From positions 48,147,353-48,211,352 of the forward strand of contig NC_090177.1 in assembly GCF_024679245.1 (NCBI RefSeq): DNA of 64,000 nucleotides, read 5' to 3'. This document shows, one piece after another, positions 10,537 to 23,400 of the stretch. Made by a program: the position numbers and the translations under genes. The notes under the pieces are model-generated. The model was not told the origin of the DNA. It was given only the letters and a program-made list of their open reading frames with translations, and did no database searches. Within the stretch, counting starts at the first letter, position 1. Every line of letters starts with the position of its first letter. This DNA is from Pseudorasbora parva (lineage: Eukaryota > Chordata > Actinopteri > Cypriniformes > Gobionidae).

Positions 10537-11544
10537 TACACACTGGTTAAAAGCAGATAGCGTGGAGGGAAAAAGCGTGCGGTTCTTGACGCTTGTGGCG
10601 CCGCCCACTGCCCCAAAGGGTGAAGTTGCACCAGTTTTGTTATGTTTCTGTCTCTTTCTGCTGTGTCAGCCAGTGACCCGGAGAGTTCAGAGAACTGAAC
10701 TGCGTTTGTTTTCATCGAGGTTGTCGAAACCTGCGACCGGTTTGCCGAATGTGGTTTTTCCCACAAACTTTGATATTCAACGGACGAGTTGATTGACAGC
10801 AGTGGTCCCAAAGGCAAAGTTGTTCGGATGGAGGTTTTCTGTCGTATGGTACGACTGTCTCGTGCGCGTGCTGTGAAAAAGCACGCGACATACGTTCGCC
10901 TATAGCCGCTCTCATGTTGTTGCTTTTTCATTTTAAAGCGCCACTAGGTGGCCATTCACCGCGTCCTTTCTCGCCTGACCCCAGACTGAGCCCGTGCACG
11001 GGTGTACCGGCTTGGGTGAAATTGTCTCGTTCCGTCCAAGAGCTATAGCCGTTCTAGCAGACCCCGCCTCGCCCAGCCCGTAGGTTTCGGCCTGCCGCCG
11101 CCAAGCTGAATCGAAATTCCCACTTTTTTTCCGATCTGGACGGACAGTCAGACTCCAGAGAATCTTTCTGCACTGGTTTGGGCCAGATCGGGCAAAAGAC
11201 CTAGGACTAGTGTGCAAAAGTAGGTTTTTCACAAAATCCCAAATACCCGAAAATTTCGCCAGCGCAACCTTCGAATCCGAGGCATGCGTCTCGCTCGGCT
11301 CGAGCCAAGGATTCCGATGATATAAGACACTTGGTTCTGCGGCGTGCGGTTTGGGAGCTACGAGCCATTTCGTGCCGGGCCCATCGGGGGGCCAGCCTTG
11401 GTGATGTTGTAGAGCGAGTGGCTAGTACCATCCCTCAAAGTTTCAGGTCTCTACGACGTAAGGCCTTTGCCAACCCTCCCCCCCTCACCGCTTCCCAGAT
11501 GGGCGTCGCCTTTGCCGGCTCCCCTGTCGCTGCGTCATTGTGTC

Positions 11545-11735
11545 ATCGCTTCTCGGCCTTTTGGCTAAGATCAAGTGTAGTATCTGTTCTTATCAGTTTA
11601 ATATCTGATACGTCCCCTATCCGGGGACTGCATATTAAATTGATTTTTGGCACATGGAGCCGGAACCGGGGCTTGCTCCGTCCACTCCACGCATCGACCT
11701 GGTATTGCAGTGCCTCCAGGAACGGTGTGCTTCCC
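11545..11735 (+). ncRNA. RNU2: U2 snRNA, unit 7
   Basis: Intact. T at -18, T8 and CAATGATG downstream, the same haplotype as unit 4. Confidence 0.96.
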
Positions 11736-12205
11736 CTTTTTGGGGACTGCGAATTGTTGTGACTAATAGAAGAACCAACAACACCACTGGAATTTTTTTT
11801 GTCAGAGAATACAGAAATACGCAGGAAGCGCATACAGAATGACGATGAGGTGACGCAATGATGACCGTGCCACAGAGAAAGCAGCAAGCTGCGGTCATAT
11901 GAGCATAGGGAAAAAAGAAGAACAAAAGCGTCGGTTGCCGGCCGGCTGACTCATCACCGTCACAGCACGTTTTTTGATGTCCCTCTTATTTGAGAGTCTT
12001 TACCAACGAGCTGATGAGTCGAATCAGGGGTTTGTGTTGGATGGATTAGGGACACCTGATTCAAATCAAGGTCACGCACGCACGCACGCAGCAGTCAAGC
12101 AATGGAAGGTGCCCCGTCCTTCCTTTTCTTGGGGGAGGGGAAGGTCACCGTGTTTGAGGATGGCGAAGGGGGATAGGGCGCCTCTGCCTGGAGGCCAGGC
12201 AACTC

Positions 12206-12369
12206 ATACTTACCTGGCAGGGGAGACACCATGATCAGGAAGGTGGTTCACCCAGGGCGAGGCTCGGCCATTGCACTCCGGTTGTGCTGACCCCTGCGAA
12301 TTCCCCAAATGTGGGAATCTCGACTGCGTAATTTATGGTAGTGGGGGACTGCGTTCGCGCTCTCCCCTG
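12206..12369 (+). ncRNA. RNU1: U1 snRNA, unit 7
   Basis: Intact, G123, unlike unit 4 although its U2 side matches unit 4. This suggests exchange within the unit. Confidence 0.96.
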
Positions 12370-13377
12370 TACACACTGGTTAAAAGCAGATAGCGTGGAG
12401 GGAAAAAGCGTGCGGTTCTTGACGCTTGTGGCGCCGCCCACTGCCCCAAAGGGTGAAGTTGCACCAGTTTTGTTATGTTTCTGTCTCTTTCTGCTGTGTC
12501 AGCCAGTGACCCGGAGAGTTCAGAGAACTGAACTGCGTTTGTTTTCATCGAGGTTGTCGAAACCTGCGACCGGTTTGCCGAATGTGGTTTTTCCCACAAA
12601 CTTTGATATTCAACGGACGAGTTGATTGACAGCAGTGGTCCCAAAGGCAAAGTTGTTCGGATGGAGGTTTTCTGTCGTATGGTACGACTGTCTCGTGCGC
12701 GTGCTGTGAAAAAGCACGCGACATACGTTCGCCTATAGCCGCTCTCATGTTGTTGCTTTTTCATTTTAAAGCGCCACTAGGTGGCCATTCACCGCGTCCT
12801 TTCTCGCCTGACCCCAGACTGAGCCCGTGCACGGGTGTACCGGCTTGGGTGAAATTGTCTCGTTCCGTCCAAGAGCTATAGCCGTTCTAGCAGACCCCGC
12901 CTCGCCCAGCCCGTAGGTTTCGGCCTGCCGCCGCCAAGCTGAATCGAAATTCCCACTTTTTTTCCGATCTGGACGGACAGTCAGACTCCAGAGAATCTTT
13001 CTGCACTGGTTTGGGCCAGATCGGGCAAAAGACCTAGGACTAGTGTGCAAAAGTAGGTTTTTCACAAAATCCCAAATACCCGAAAATTTCGCCAGCGCAA
13101 CCTTCGAATCCGAGGCATGCGTCTCGCTCGGCTCGAGCCAAGGATTCCGATGATATAAGACACTTGGTTCTGCGGCGTGCGGTTTGGGAGCTACGAGCCA
13201 TTTCGTGCCGGGCCCATCGGGGGGCCAGCCTTGGTGATGTTGTAGAGCGAGTGGCTAGTACCATCCCTCAAAGTTTCAGGTCTCTACGACGTAAGGCCTT
13301 TGCCAACCCTCCCCCCCTCACCGCTTCCCAGATGGGCGTCGCCTTTGCCGGCTCCCCTGCCGCTGCGTCATTGTGTC

Positions 13378-13568
13378 ATCGCTTCTCGGCCTTTTGGCTA
13401 AGATCAAGTGTAGTATCTGTTCTTATCAGTTTAATATCTGATACGTCCCCTATCCGGGGACTGCATATTAAATTGATTTTTGGCACATGGAGCCGGAACC
13501 GGGGCTTGCTCCGTCCACTCCACGCATCGACCTGGTATTGCAGTGCCTCCAGGAACGGTGTGCTTCCC
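13378..13568 (+). ncRNA. RNU2: U2 snRNA, unit 8
   Basis: Intact. C at -230 and -18, T4 downstream. Confidence 0.96.
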
Positions 13569-14034
13569 CTTTTTGGGGACTGCGAATTGTTGTGACTAAT
13601 AGAAGAACCAACAACACCACTGGAATTTTGTCAGAGAATACAGAAATACGCAGGAAGCGCATACAGAATGACGATGAGGTGACGCAACGATGACCGTGCC
13701 ACAGAGAAAGCAGCAAGCTGCGGTCATATGAGCATAGGGAAAAAAGAAGAACAAAAGCGTCGGTTGCCGGCCGGCTGACTCATCACCGTCACAGCACGTT
13801 TTTTGATGTCCCTCTTATTTGAGAGTCTTTACCAACGAGCTGATGAGTCGAATCAGGGGTTTGTGTTGGATGGATTAGGGACACCTGATTCAAATCAAGG
13901 TCACGCACGCACGCACGCAGCAGTCAAGCAATGGAAGGTGCCCCGTCCTTCCTTTTCTTGGGGGAGGGGAAGGTCACCGTGTTTGAGGATGGCGAAGGGG
14001 GATAGGGCGCCTCTGCCTGGAGGCCAGGCAACTC

Positions 14035-14198
14035 ATACTTACCTGGCAGGGGAGACACCATGATCAGGAAGGTGGTTCACCCAGGGCGAGGCTCGGCCAT
14101 TGCACTCCGGTTGTGCTGACCCCTGCGAATTCCCCAAATGTGGGAATCTCGACTGCGTAATTTATGGTAGTGGGGGACTGCGTTCGCGCTCTCCCCTG
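14035..14198 (+). ncRNA. RNU1: U1 snRNA, unit 8
   Basis: Intact, majority type. Confidence 0.96.
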
Positions 14199-15206
14199 TA
14201 CACACTGGTTAAAAGCAGATAGCGTGGAGGGAAAAAGCGTGCGGTTCTTGACGCTTGTGGCGCCGCCCACTGCCCCAAAGGGTGAAGTTGCACCAGTTTT
14301 GTTATGTTTCTGTCTCTTTCTGCTGTGTCAGCCAGTGACCCGGAGAGTTCAGAGAACTGAACTGCGTTTGTTTTCATCGAGGTTGTCGAAACCTGCGACC
14401 GGTTTGCCGAATGTGGTTTTTCCCACAAACTTTGATATTCAACGGACGAGTTGATTGACAGCAGTGGTCCCAAAGGCAAAGTTGTTCGGATGGAGGTTTT
14501 CTGTCGTATGGTACGACTGTCTCGTGCGCGTGCTGTGAAAAAGCACGCGACATACGTTCGCCTATAGCCGCTCTCATGTTGTTGCTTTTTCATTTTAAAG
14601 CGCCACTAGGTGGCCATTCACCGCGTCCTTTCTCGCCTGACCCCAGACTGAGCCCGTGCACGGGTGTACCGGCTTGGGTGAAATTGTCTCGTTCCGTCCA
14701 AGAGCTATAGCCGTTCTAGCAGACCCCGCCTCGCCCAGCCCGTAGGTTTCGGCCTGCCGCCGCCAAGCTGAATCGAAATTCCCACTTTTTTTCCGATCTG
14801 GACGGACAGTCAGACTCCAGAGAATCTTTCTGCACTGGTTTGGGCCAGATCGGGCAAAAGACCTAGGACTAGTGTGCAAAAGTAGGTTTTTCACAAAATC
14901 CCAAATACCCGAAAATTTCGCCAGCGCAACCTTCGAATCCGAGGCATGCGTCTCGCTCGGCTCGAGCCAAGGATTCTGATGATATAAGACACTTGGTTCT
15001 GCGGCGTGCGGTTTGGGAGCTACGAGCCATTTCGTGCCGGGCCCATCGGGGGGCCAGCCTTGGTGATGTTGTAGAGCGAGTGGCTAGTACCATCCCTCAA
15101 AGTTTCAGGTCTCTACGACGTAAGGCCTTTGCCAACCCTCCCCCCCTCACCGCTTCCCAGATGGGCGTCGCCTTTGCCGGCTCCCCTGCCGCTGCGTCAT
15201 TGTGTC

Positions 15207-15397
15207 ATCGCTTCTCGGCCTTTTGGCTAAGATCAAGTGTAGTATCTGTTCTTATCAGTTTAATATCTGATACGTCCCCTATCCGGGGACTGCATATTAA
15301 ATTGATTTTTGGCACATGGAGCCGGAACCGGGGCTTGCTCCGTCCACTCCACGCATCGACCTGGTATTGCAGTGCCTCCAGGAACGGTGTGCTTCCC
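15207..15397 (+). ncRNA. RNU2: U2 snRNA, unit 9
   Basis: Intact. T at -230, C at -18, T4 downstream. Confidence 0.96.
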
Positions 15398-15863
15398 CTT
15401 TTTGGGGACTGCGAATTGTTGTGACTAATAGAAGAACCAACAACACCACTGGAATTTTGTCAGAGAATACAGAAATACGCAGGAAGCGCATACAGAATGA
15501 CGATGAGGTGACGCAACGATGACCGTGCCACAGAGAAAGCAGCAAGCTGCGGTCATATGAGCATAGGGAAAAAAGAAGAACAAAAGCGTCGGTTGCCGGC
15601 CGGCTGACTCATCACCGTCACAGCACGTTTTTTGATGTCCCTCTTATTTGAGAGTCTTTACCAACGAGCTGATGAGTCGAATCAGGGGTTTGTGTTGGAT
15701 GGATTAGGGACACCTGATTCAAATCAAGGTCACGCACGCACGCACGCAGCAGTCAAGCAATGGAAGGTGCCCCGTCCTTCCTTTTCTTGGGGGAGGGGAA
15801 GGTCACCGTGTTTGAGGATGGCGAAGGGGGATAGGGCGCCTCTGCCTGGAGGCCAGGCAACTC

Positions 15864-16027
15864 ATACTTACCTGGCAGGGGAGACACCATGATCAGGAAG
15901 GTGGTTCACCCAGGGCGAGGCTCGGCCATTGCACTCCGGTTGTGCTGACCCCTGCGAATTCCCCAAATGTGGGAATCTCGACTGCGTAATTTATGGTAGT
16001 GGGGGACTGCGTTCGCGCTCTCCCCTG
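15864..16027 (+). ncRNA. RNU1: U1 snRNA, unit 9
   Basis: Intact, majority type. Confidence 0.96.
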
Positions 16028-17035
16028 TACACACTGGTTAAAAGCAGATAGCGTGGAGGGAAAAAGCGTGCGGTTCTTGACGCTTGTGGCGCCGCCCACT
16101 GCCCCAAAGGGTGAAGTTGCACCAGTTTTGTTATGTTTCTGTCTCTTTCTGCTGTGTCAGCCAGTGACCCGGAGAGTTCAGAGAACTGAACTGCGTTTGT
16201 TTTCATCGAGGTTGTCGAAACCTGCGACCGGTTTGCCGAATGTGGTTTTTCCCACAAACTTTGATATTCAACGGACGAGTTGATTGACAGCAGTGGTCCC
16301 AAAGGCAAAGTTGTTCGGATGGAGGTTTTCTGTCGTATGGTACGACTGTCTCGTGCGCGTGCTGTGAAAAAGCACGCGACATACGTTCGCCTATAGCCGC
16401 TCTCATGTTGTTGCTTTTTCATTTTAAAGCGCCACTAGGTGGCCATTCACCGCGTCCTTTCTCGCCTGACCCCAGACTGAGCCCGTGCACGGGTGTACCG
16501 GCTTGGGTGAAATTGTCTCGTTCCGTCCAAGAGCTATAGCCGTTCTAGCAGACCCCGCCTCGCCCAGCCCGTAGGTTTCGGCCTGCCGCCGCCAAGCTGA
16601 ATCGAAATTCCCACTTTTTTTCCGATCTGGACGGACAGTCAGACTCCAGAGAATCTTTCTGCACTGGTTTGGGCCAGATCGGGCAAAAGACCTAGGACTA
16701 GTGTGCAAAAGTAGGTTTTTCACAAAATCCCAAATACCCGAAAATTTCGCCAGCGCAACCTTCGAATCCGAGGCATGCGTCTCGCTCGGCTCGAGCCAAG
16801 GATTCCGATGATATAAGACACTTGGTTCTGCGGCGTGCGGTTTGGGAGCTACGAGCCATTTCGTGCCGGGCCCATCGGGGGGCCAGCCTTGGTGATGTTG
16901 TAGAGCGAGTGGCTAGTACCATCCCTCAAAGTTTCAGGTCTCTACGACGTAAGGCCTTTGCCAACCCTCCCCCCCTCACCGCTTCCCAGATGGGCGTCGC
17001 CTTTGCCGGCTCCCCTGTCGCTGCGTCATTGTGTC

Positions 17036-17226
17036 ATCGCTTCTCGGCCTTTTGGCTAAGATCAAGTGTAGTATCTGTTCTTATCAGTTTAATATCTGAT
17101 ACGTCCCCTATCCGGGGACTGCATATTAAATTGATTTTTGGCACATGGAGCCGGAACCGGGGCTTGCTCCGTCCACTCCACGCATCGACCTGGTATTGCA
17201 GTGCCTCCAGGAACGGTGTGCTTCCC
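17036..17226 (+). ncRNA. RNU2: U2 snRNA, unit 10
   Basis: Intact. T at -18, T4 downstream. It is the last intact U2 before the Keno block. Confidence 0.96.
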
Positions 17227-17692
17227 CTTTTTGGGGACTGCGAATTGTTGTGACTAATAGAAGAACCAACAACACCACTGGAATTTTGTCAGAGAATACA
17301 GAAATACGCAGGAAGCGCATACAGAATGACGATGAGGTGACGCAACGATGACCGTGCCACAGAGAAAGCAGCAAGCTGCGGTCATATGAGCATAGGGAAA
17401 AAAGAAGAACAAAAGCGTCGGTTGCCGGCCGGCTGACTCATCACCGTCACAGCACGTTTTTTGATGTCCCTCTTATTTGAGAGTCTTTACCAACGAGCTG
17501 ATGAGTCGAATCAGGGGTTTGTGTTGGATGGATTAGGGACACCTGATTCAAATCAAGGTCACGCACGCACGCACGCAGCAGTCAAGCAATGGAAGGTGCC
17601 CCGTCCTTCCTTTTCTTGGGGGAGGGGAAGGTCACCGTGTTTGAGGATGGCGAAGGGGGATAGGGCGCCTCTGCCTGGAGGCCAGGCAACTC

Positions 17693-17856
17693 ATACTTAC
17701 CTGGCAGGGGAGACACCATGATCAGGAAGGTGGTTCACCCAGGGCGAGGCTCGGCCATTGCACTCCGGTTGTGCTGACCCCTGCGAATTCCCCAAATGTG
17801 GGAATCTCGACTGCGTAATTTATGGTAGTGGGGGACTGCGTTCGCGCTCTCCCCTG
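17693..17856 (+). ncRNA. RNU1: U1 snRNA, unit 10
   Basis: Intact, majority type. The spacer after it carries a T-to-G change at 18029, shared only with the spacer between Keno A and B (25312). This marks the 7283-bp duplication. Confidence 0.96.
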
Positions 17857-18864
17857 TACACACTGGTTAAAAGCAGATAGCGTGGAGGGAAAAAGCGTGC
17901 GGTTCTTGACGCTTGTGGCGCCGCCCACTGCCCCAAAGGGTGAAGTTGCACCAGTTTTGTTATGTTTCTGTCTCTTTCTGCTGTGTCAGCCAGTGACCCG
18001 GAGAGTTCAGAGAACTGAACTGCGTTTGGTTTCATCGAGGTTGTCGAAACCTGCGACCGGTTTGCCGAATGTGGTTTTTCCCACAAACTTTGATATTCAA
18101 CGGACGAGTTGATTGACAGCAGTGGTCCCAAAGGCAAAGTTGTTCGGATGGAGGTTTTCTGTCGTATGGTACGACTGTCTCGTGCGCGTGCTGTGAAAAA
18201 GCACGCGACATACGTTCGCCTATAGCCGCTCTCATGTTGTTGCTTTTTCATTTTAAAGCGCCACTAGGTGGCCATTCACCGCGTCCTTTCTCGCCTGACC
18301 CCAGACTGAGCCCGTGCACGGGTGTACCGGCTTGGGTGAAATTGTCTCGTTCCGTCCAAGAGCTATAGCCGTTCTAGCAGACCCCGCCTCGCCCAGCCCG
18401 TAGGTTTCGGCCTGCCGCCGCCAAGCTGAATCGAAATTCCCACTTTTTTTCCGATCTGGACGGACAGTCAGACTCCAGAGAATCTTTCTGCACTGGTTTG
18501 GGCCAGATCGGGCAAAAGACCTAGGACTAGTGTGCAAAAGTAGGTTTTTCACAAAATCCCAAATACCCGAAAATTTCGCCAGCGCAACCTTCGAATCCGA
18601 GGCATGCGTCTCGCTCGGCTCGAGCCAAGGATTCCGATGATATAAGACACTTGGTTCTGCGGCGTGCGGTTTGGGAGCTACGAGCCATTTCGTGCCGGGC
18701 CCATCGGGGGGCCAGCCTTGGTGATGTTGTAGAGCGAGTGGCTAGTACCATCCCTCAAAGTTTCAGGTCTCTACGACGTAAGGCCTTTGCCAACCCTCCC
18801 CCCCTCACCGCTTCCCAGATGGGCGTCGCCTTTGCCGGCTCCCCTGCCGCTGCGTCATTGTGTC

Positions 18865-18898
18865 ATCGCTTCTCGGCCTTTTGGCTAAGATCAAGTGT
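18865..18898 (+). pseudogene. U2 snRNA 5' fragment (nt 1-34), cut by Keno A
   Basis: U2 nt 1-34, ending inside GUAGUA (nt 33-38), then foreign sequence. The promoter with its PSE upstream is intact, so transcription could enter the element from the U2 start site. Confidence 0.95.
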
Positions 18899-19106
18899 CT
18901 TGTCGAACGGTTGAGACTGCGATCGCCTCTTTAAGGTTTCCTGGCTCGAGAGCTTCTGGTGTCCCGAGCCGTACAACTTTTTAGAGGGAGAGTGACCCTG
19001 CTGGTTTTACAGGTTAGCAGTTTTAAGGTAAGACTTTTAGTCTTTTATCTATTTATTGTATTTATTGTTCTTTTACGTTTTTTTTTAGGCTGTCGGTGCC
19101 TCCACC
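18899..19106 (+). other. Keno A 5' leader, with hairpin and possible mini-intron
   Basis: The leader has a 6-bp stem (GGCTCG at 18943-18948, CGAGCC at 18965-18970), also kept in copy C. A GTAAG donor-like site at 19028 and a T-rich AG acceptor-like end at 19088 bound a possible 61-nt intron just before the ORF1 start. It would be short for a vertebrate intron. Copy C has the same pair, 59 nt apart (57368-57426). Confidence 0.5.
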
Positions 19107-20432
19107 ATGTCGGCTGCTCGTGCCGGCATGCGGAGGCACCACAGCGTGCGATTTTTATTTAGAGAGGTGGAGGGTAAGCTCCTGGGGTTGTCTCGTTTAG
19201 ACTTCTCCAGGAAGCTCATCCAAAAAACCCTCAATTTTAATGCCAGTGATTTAAATTGTTTAATGACTCTGCCCCTGAACAAAGGTTTCGATGTCAGTTT
19301 TAGATCTGCTTCCTTGTTGCAAGATTTCTGGCAACGATTTGAGCATTGCAAGACCCAGTTCTCCATGTTCAATGTTGAGAAACTTTCTGACAATTCTATT
19401 AAAACAGTGATTGTTAGAATGTTCAATGAAACAGTGAGTGGAGATGATGTTGCTGTATGGCTGGGTAGATTTTGCACGGTTCGAAGTCCACCAGTCAAGG
19501 TGCTTGACGAAGACGGCATCTGGAATTGCGCTTGGAGAGTTCCCATTAAACAGTGGGAAGATCCAAGTGGATTCCAGGGTCTGAGTCATTTACCCTCAAT
19601 GATTGTGCTGGGAGAGAACCGCGGCTACATTCATTATCAGGGAATGCCCAAATTGTGCCGAAAATGTGGGAAAATGGGACACCTCGCTGAGGCATGCCAA
19701 GAAATTGTGTGTAGGAAGTGCAGAGAAATTGGTCACATTTTTGAGGAATGTACCAATGGCAGACGGTGTAATCTCTGTGGAGATGCTAACCATTTCTACA
19801 GAGATTGCCCTAAAAGTTTTGCCAACAAGTTGAAAGGGAACAAAATGGCCGCCCCACCAAAGGAACAATCAAAAGAACAAAGAGAGGAGGAGGCGGGCCC
19901 TGAGGTTTTGGCGGGAATTTCACATTCCCAGCCAGCCTCAGGGATTGGACAAGAAGAAAGAAGTGGGGCGGCCACAGGGGCGGAGTCAGAATTCGTTAAT
20001 GAAAAGGGGGAGGAAGCCACTCCCCAACAAGAAAAAAGCAAAGACAAAATGGAGGAGGAGGAAGATGAAACGGCTTCCTCCCTCTACACCGTATCGGAGG
20101 TTAGTGGGGTGGATAGTGGGAGTGAAACCGAGTGTTCACTCCCAAATGCTCAAGTGCAGAAAAGGTCTGCGAGATCTCCTCTGCTTCAAACAGAGGAGAA
20201 AAGGCTGCGGGCATCGCATCGGCCAGATAGTTCCTCTTCGGAAGATCTGAACCGTATGTGGCCTGCAGACTCTCCAAATGAAGTCTCCTTTCTGCACTTT
20301 AAGCTAAGAACATCGTCACCAAAGGATCCACAAGAGGTTTCCTCTGTGGATTCTGAGGCGGCGAGCACTTGCCCTCCTGACCCCAGTTTATCTGGGGAAA
20401 AGGAAAGGCAGGTGCAACAAGAAGTAACATGA
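19107..20432 (+). CDS. Keno A ORF1 protein, zinc-knuckle nucleic-acid-binding
   Basis: A 441-aa protein that in L1/Tx1-type elements binds the element RNA and forms the ribonucleoprotein needed for retrotransposition. Residues 1-180 are a conserved region of about the size of an RNA-binding fold, with no motif I can name. Three CX2CX4HX4C zinc knuckles follow at residues 184-197, 202-215 and 221-234. The remainder (240-441) is rich in Glu, Ser and Pro with a basic run (KRSARS) and is probably disordered. The start has a good context (CCTCCACCATGT) and is the first in-frame Met; a second Met is residue 8. ORF2 follows 47 nt after the stop, in another frame. The protein is identical in copy B. 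Confidence 0.9.
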   Translation: MSAARAGMRRHHSVRFLFREVEGKLLGLSRLDFSRKLIQKTLNFNASDLNCLMTLPLNKGFDVSFRSASLLQDFWQRFEHCKTQFSMFNVEKLSDNSIKTVIVRMFNETVSGDDVAVWLGRFCTVRSPPVKVLDEDGIWNCAWRVPIKQWEDPSGFQGLSHLPSMIVLGENRGYIHYQGMPKLCRKCGKMGHLAEACQEIVCRKCREIGHIFEECTNGRRCNLCGDANHFYRDCPKSFANKLKGNKMAAPPKEQSKEQREEEAGPEVLAGISHSQPASGIGQEERSGAATGAESEFVNEKGEEATPQQEKSKDKMEEEEDETASSLYTVSEVSGVDSGSETECSLPNAQVQKRSARSPLLQTEEKRLRASHRPDSSSSEDLNRMWPADSPNEVSFLHFKLRTSSPKDPQEVSSVDSEAASTCPPDPSLSGEKERQVQQEVT

Positions 20433-20479
20433 TTTTAATGCAATTTCTGTAGTCTTTTTATCTGTTTTTATTTTCATCA

Positions 20480-23400
20480 ATGCTTGTATTTTTAACCATA
20501 CTGCTCATGGCCCTCACTATCTCTACAATCAATGTGAGAAGTGTGAGGTCTACTTTGCGAGCACAGAGTGTTTTATCATGTTTAAATAATTTTAAGTCAG
20601 ACATCTATTTATTGCAAGAGTGTGCTCTGCCCTTTTTAACCAATTACAGAAAATGGGAAGAGCTGTGGACCAAAGGACCCTCCATCTGGAGTGGCTCCAA
20701 TTTTAACAGAAATGACGGTGTGGCCATTTTAATAAAAAATCCCAACATCTTGGTGAAGGGCAGCACTGTGGTGAGGGATGGGCGGGCAATTTTAGTTAAT
20801 CTGACTTTTTTAGGTAAGGATTTTAATGTTTTAAATTTGTATGGTTACACAAGTAAAAATGACAGATACAAGCTTTTAGAAGATTTGCAGCCCCACATGT
20901 TAGGTAGGGCTCCCCTAGTGGTAGCAGGGGATTTTAACTGTGTTTTAACAAAAAAAGATAGGAAAAGGGTAGGAGAAGATTTTAAGGTCGACAAGACATC
21001 GGTTTTATTAAATAAATTGGTCAAAGATTTTAAGTTAGTCGACTGTTTTAAAACAATGCATCAGAGAGAGGAGGGCTACACCTGGTTCAGTGGTGATGGC
21101 GCCAGAGCCTCTCGTATCGACTATATTTTTACAAGGGACTGCCCGCCAACCGATGCAACATTGACCCCCCTTTTCTTCACTGACCACATGATGGTCTCCT
21201 GCACCCTTTCACTACCCACGGGTGTGACAGTAGGGGGAGGGCTGTGGAAGCTGAACTGCTCCCTATTAAAAGATGAGGAAGTGGTTCGAGAGTATAGGGA
21301 GCAGTTCAGCCAATGGCAGACCCTCCAAGACTTTTTTGACTCACGAGCACAGTGGTGGGAGATGGTAAAACAAAGGACAGGACATTTTTTTAGAAAAATA
21401 GGAAAGGAGAAAAAGAATAAAGAAAAAAGACGCATGATGGGGCTGCAAAAAAGACTGCAGAGATATTTTAACCTTTTAAATAATGGATTGGATTTTAAGG
21501 AGGAAATAAAGGAAGTAAAGAAAGAAATGTCAGTTTTATCCGAAACTCAAAGTAAGGGAGTAATTTTAAGATGCAAAGAAAAAGAGATAGAAGAAGGAGA
21601 AAAGTGTACAAGATATTTTTTTAAAAAGACTATTTCACGGGGAGGCTCAATAACAATCTTAAAAACTTTTAGAGGGAGGGAGGCAAAAAATATGGAGGAC
21701 ATTTTAGGGGAAATAGAACTTTTTTATAGTGATTTATACAGCCCAAAGAATGTACACAATGGCATCTTAAATGAAGTTTTAGAATTTTTAGAAACAAAGA
21801 TAAAGAGTCCAAATGTGCTTTTAGCCCAGGATTTTACTCTTTTAGAATTAAATAAATCTCTCAAAAGTTTTAAAAAAGGGAAGTCCCCAGGAATGGATGG
21901 ACTTCCCTTGGAGTTTTATTTGACTTTCTGGGACATTTTAGCACATGACTTACTGACAGTTTTTAAAGAATTTGAGACTCTCGACAGACTTCCGGACAGC
22001 TTTAGAGTAGGGATAGTTTCGCTTTTATATAAAAAAGGAGACAGGACTGACTTGAAGAACTGGAGACCAATCACGCTTTTAAATTTTGATTGTAAACTTT
22101 TTAGTAAGATTTTAGCTACACGCATGTCAACTGTTTTAGAGGACGTAATCCACCTGGATCAAGCATGCGCTGTGCCCGGTAGGAAGATCACAGACAGCCT
22201 GGTACTGATTAGAGACGCCATCTGTTACGCGAGAGACAGAAACATTCGGCTAGTAGTCCTAAATTTAGATTTTGAAAAAGCTTTTGACCGCATCTCGCAC
22301 CAGTTCCTTTTTAAGGTACTGGAAAAAATGGGGTTCCCAGGGAGGTTTATAGCTTGGGTGGGACTGCTATACAACAGTCTAGTCAGTAAATTTGCAGTTA
22401 ATGGGCATTTATCCAAAGCTGTAAACATTCACAGCGGCGTCCGTCAGGGGTGTCCTTTATCTCCCCTACTGTATGTGGCCTGCATTGAGCCACTGGCACA
22501 AATCTTGAGAAGGGATAAATGGATTAAAGGACTGGACGTCCCAGGGACTGGTGGACTGACCGCAACCTGTGTTTTATATATGGACGACGTAACCCTTTTA
22601 GCGACTGACCTTTTATCAGTACGAAGAGCACTTGACTTGACTGACTGGTACGGTCGGGCCTCGGGCGCTAAGCTCAACAGGAGTAAGTCCGAGGCCCAGC
22701 TCTTCGGGCCGTGGGGAAACGTGGACACAGGCGGACTGGATTTGGATTTTAAAGGCAACGACCTGACAGTTTTAGGAGTAAAATTTGACAGAGAGGGTGG
22801 AGGACGGGGAAACTGGACTGACATCTTAGGGAAAGTTAGGCAAAGACTGGGGTTTTGGGGACTCAGACAACTGACAATTGAAGGCAAGGTTTTAGTTTTT
22901 AAAGCTGTAATTTTACCACTAATTTTACTTGTTTCTTCTGTTTTTAGTCCCCCAAGGCGATTCCTGGCCAACCTGGAGAGGGCGGTATTTTATTTCCTGT
23001 GGGGGTCCAAATGGGAACGAGTAAAAAGGGAGGTCTTTAAAAAAAGAAAGGAAAATGGCGGAAAAGGCCTCCCGGACCCCCACTTGTTTTTAGGTAGCCG
23101 CTTTACCGCCCTCCACATCGGATATGCGCTGACCCCATCCAGAGAGAATAAGACAGCGGCCATGGCTCGTTTCTGGATGGGGTCCTACCTAAGAAGCATA
23201 AAAATTTTATCAATCGACCTGAAAACCCCAGTGTCTTTTAATTTGCCAAAAGAGTACAGTTTTATAAAGAAATTTTTAAAAAAATTCCTTTTAGAGACAA
23301 ATGATGCAAGCATTTTAACTAACCACAAATCCCTCATCTCTCTTGTGCAGGACCGGGAAGTGGTGAGTCCAGTTCCAGGCCTCACACTAAGTGAGGCCAA

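Larger units (their letters stand above)
1..18864 (+). repeat. U2-U1 snRNA tandem array, left block (units 1-10 and start of unit 11)
   Basis: Head-to-tail repeats of 1829 or 1833 bp, each with U2 then U1 on the + strand. Bases 1-562 are the tail of a U1-to-U2 spacer, matching 1830-2391 with one visible substitution. Units are nearly identical, including spacers. They differ at a few sites: C/T 230 bp and 18 bp upstream of U2, a T4 or T8 run after U2, three or four ACGC units before U1, and A/G at U1 nt 123. The homogeneity of spacers as well as genes points to concerted evolution. Confidence 0.97.

Noticed and set aside
22444..22971. 175-aa antisense ORF within Keno ORF2
   Set aside because: Shadow of the reverse-transcriptase reading frame, with no domain.
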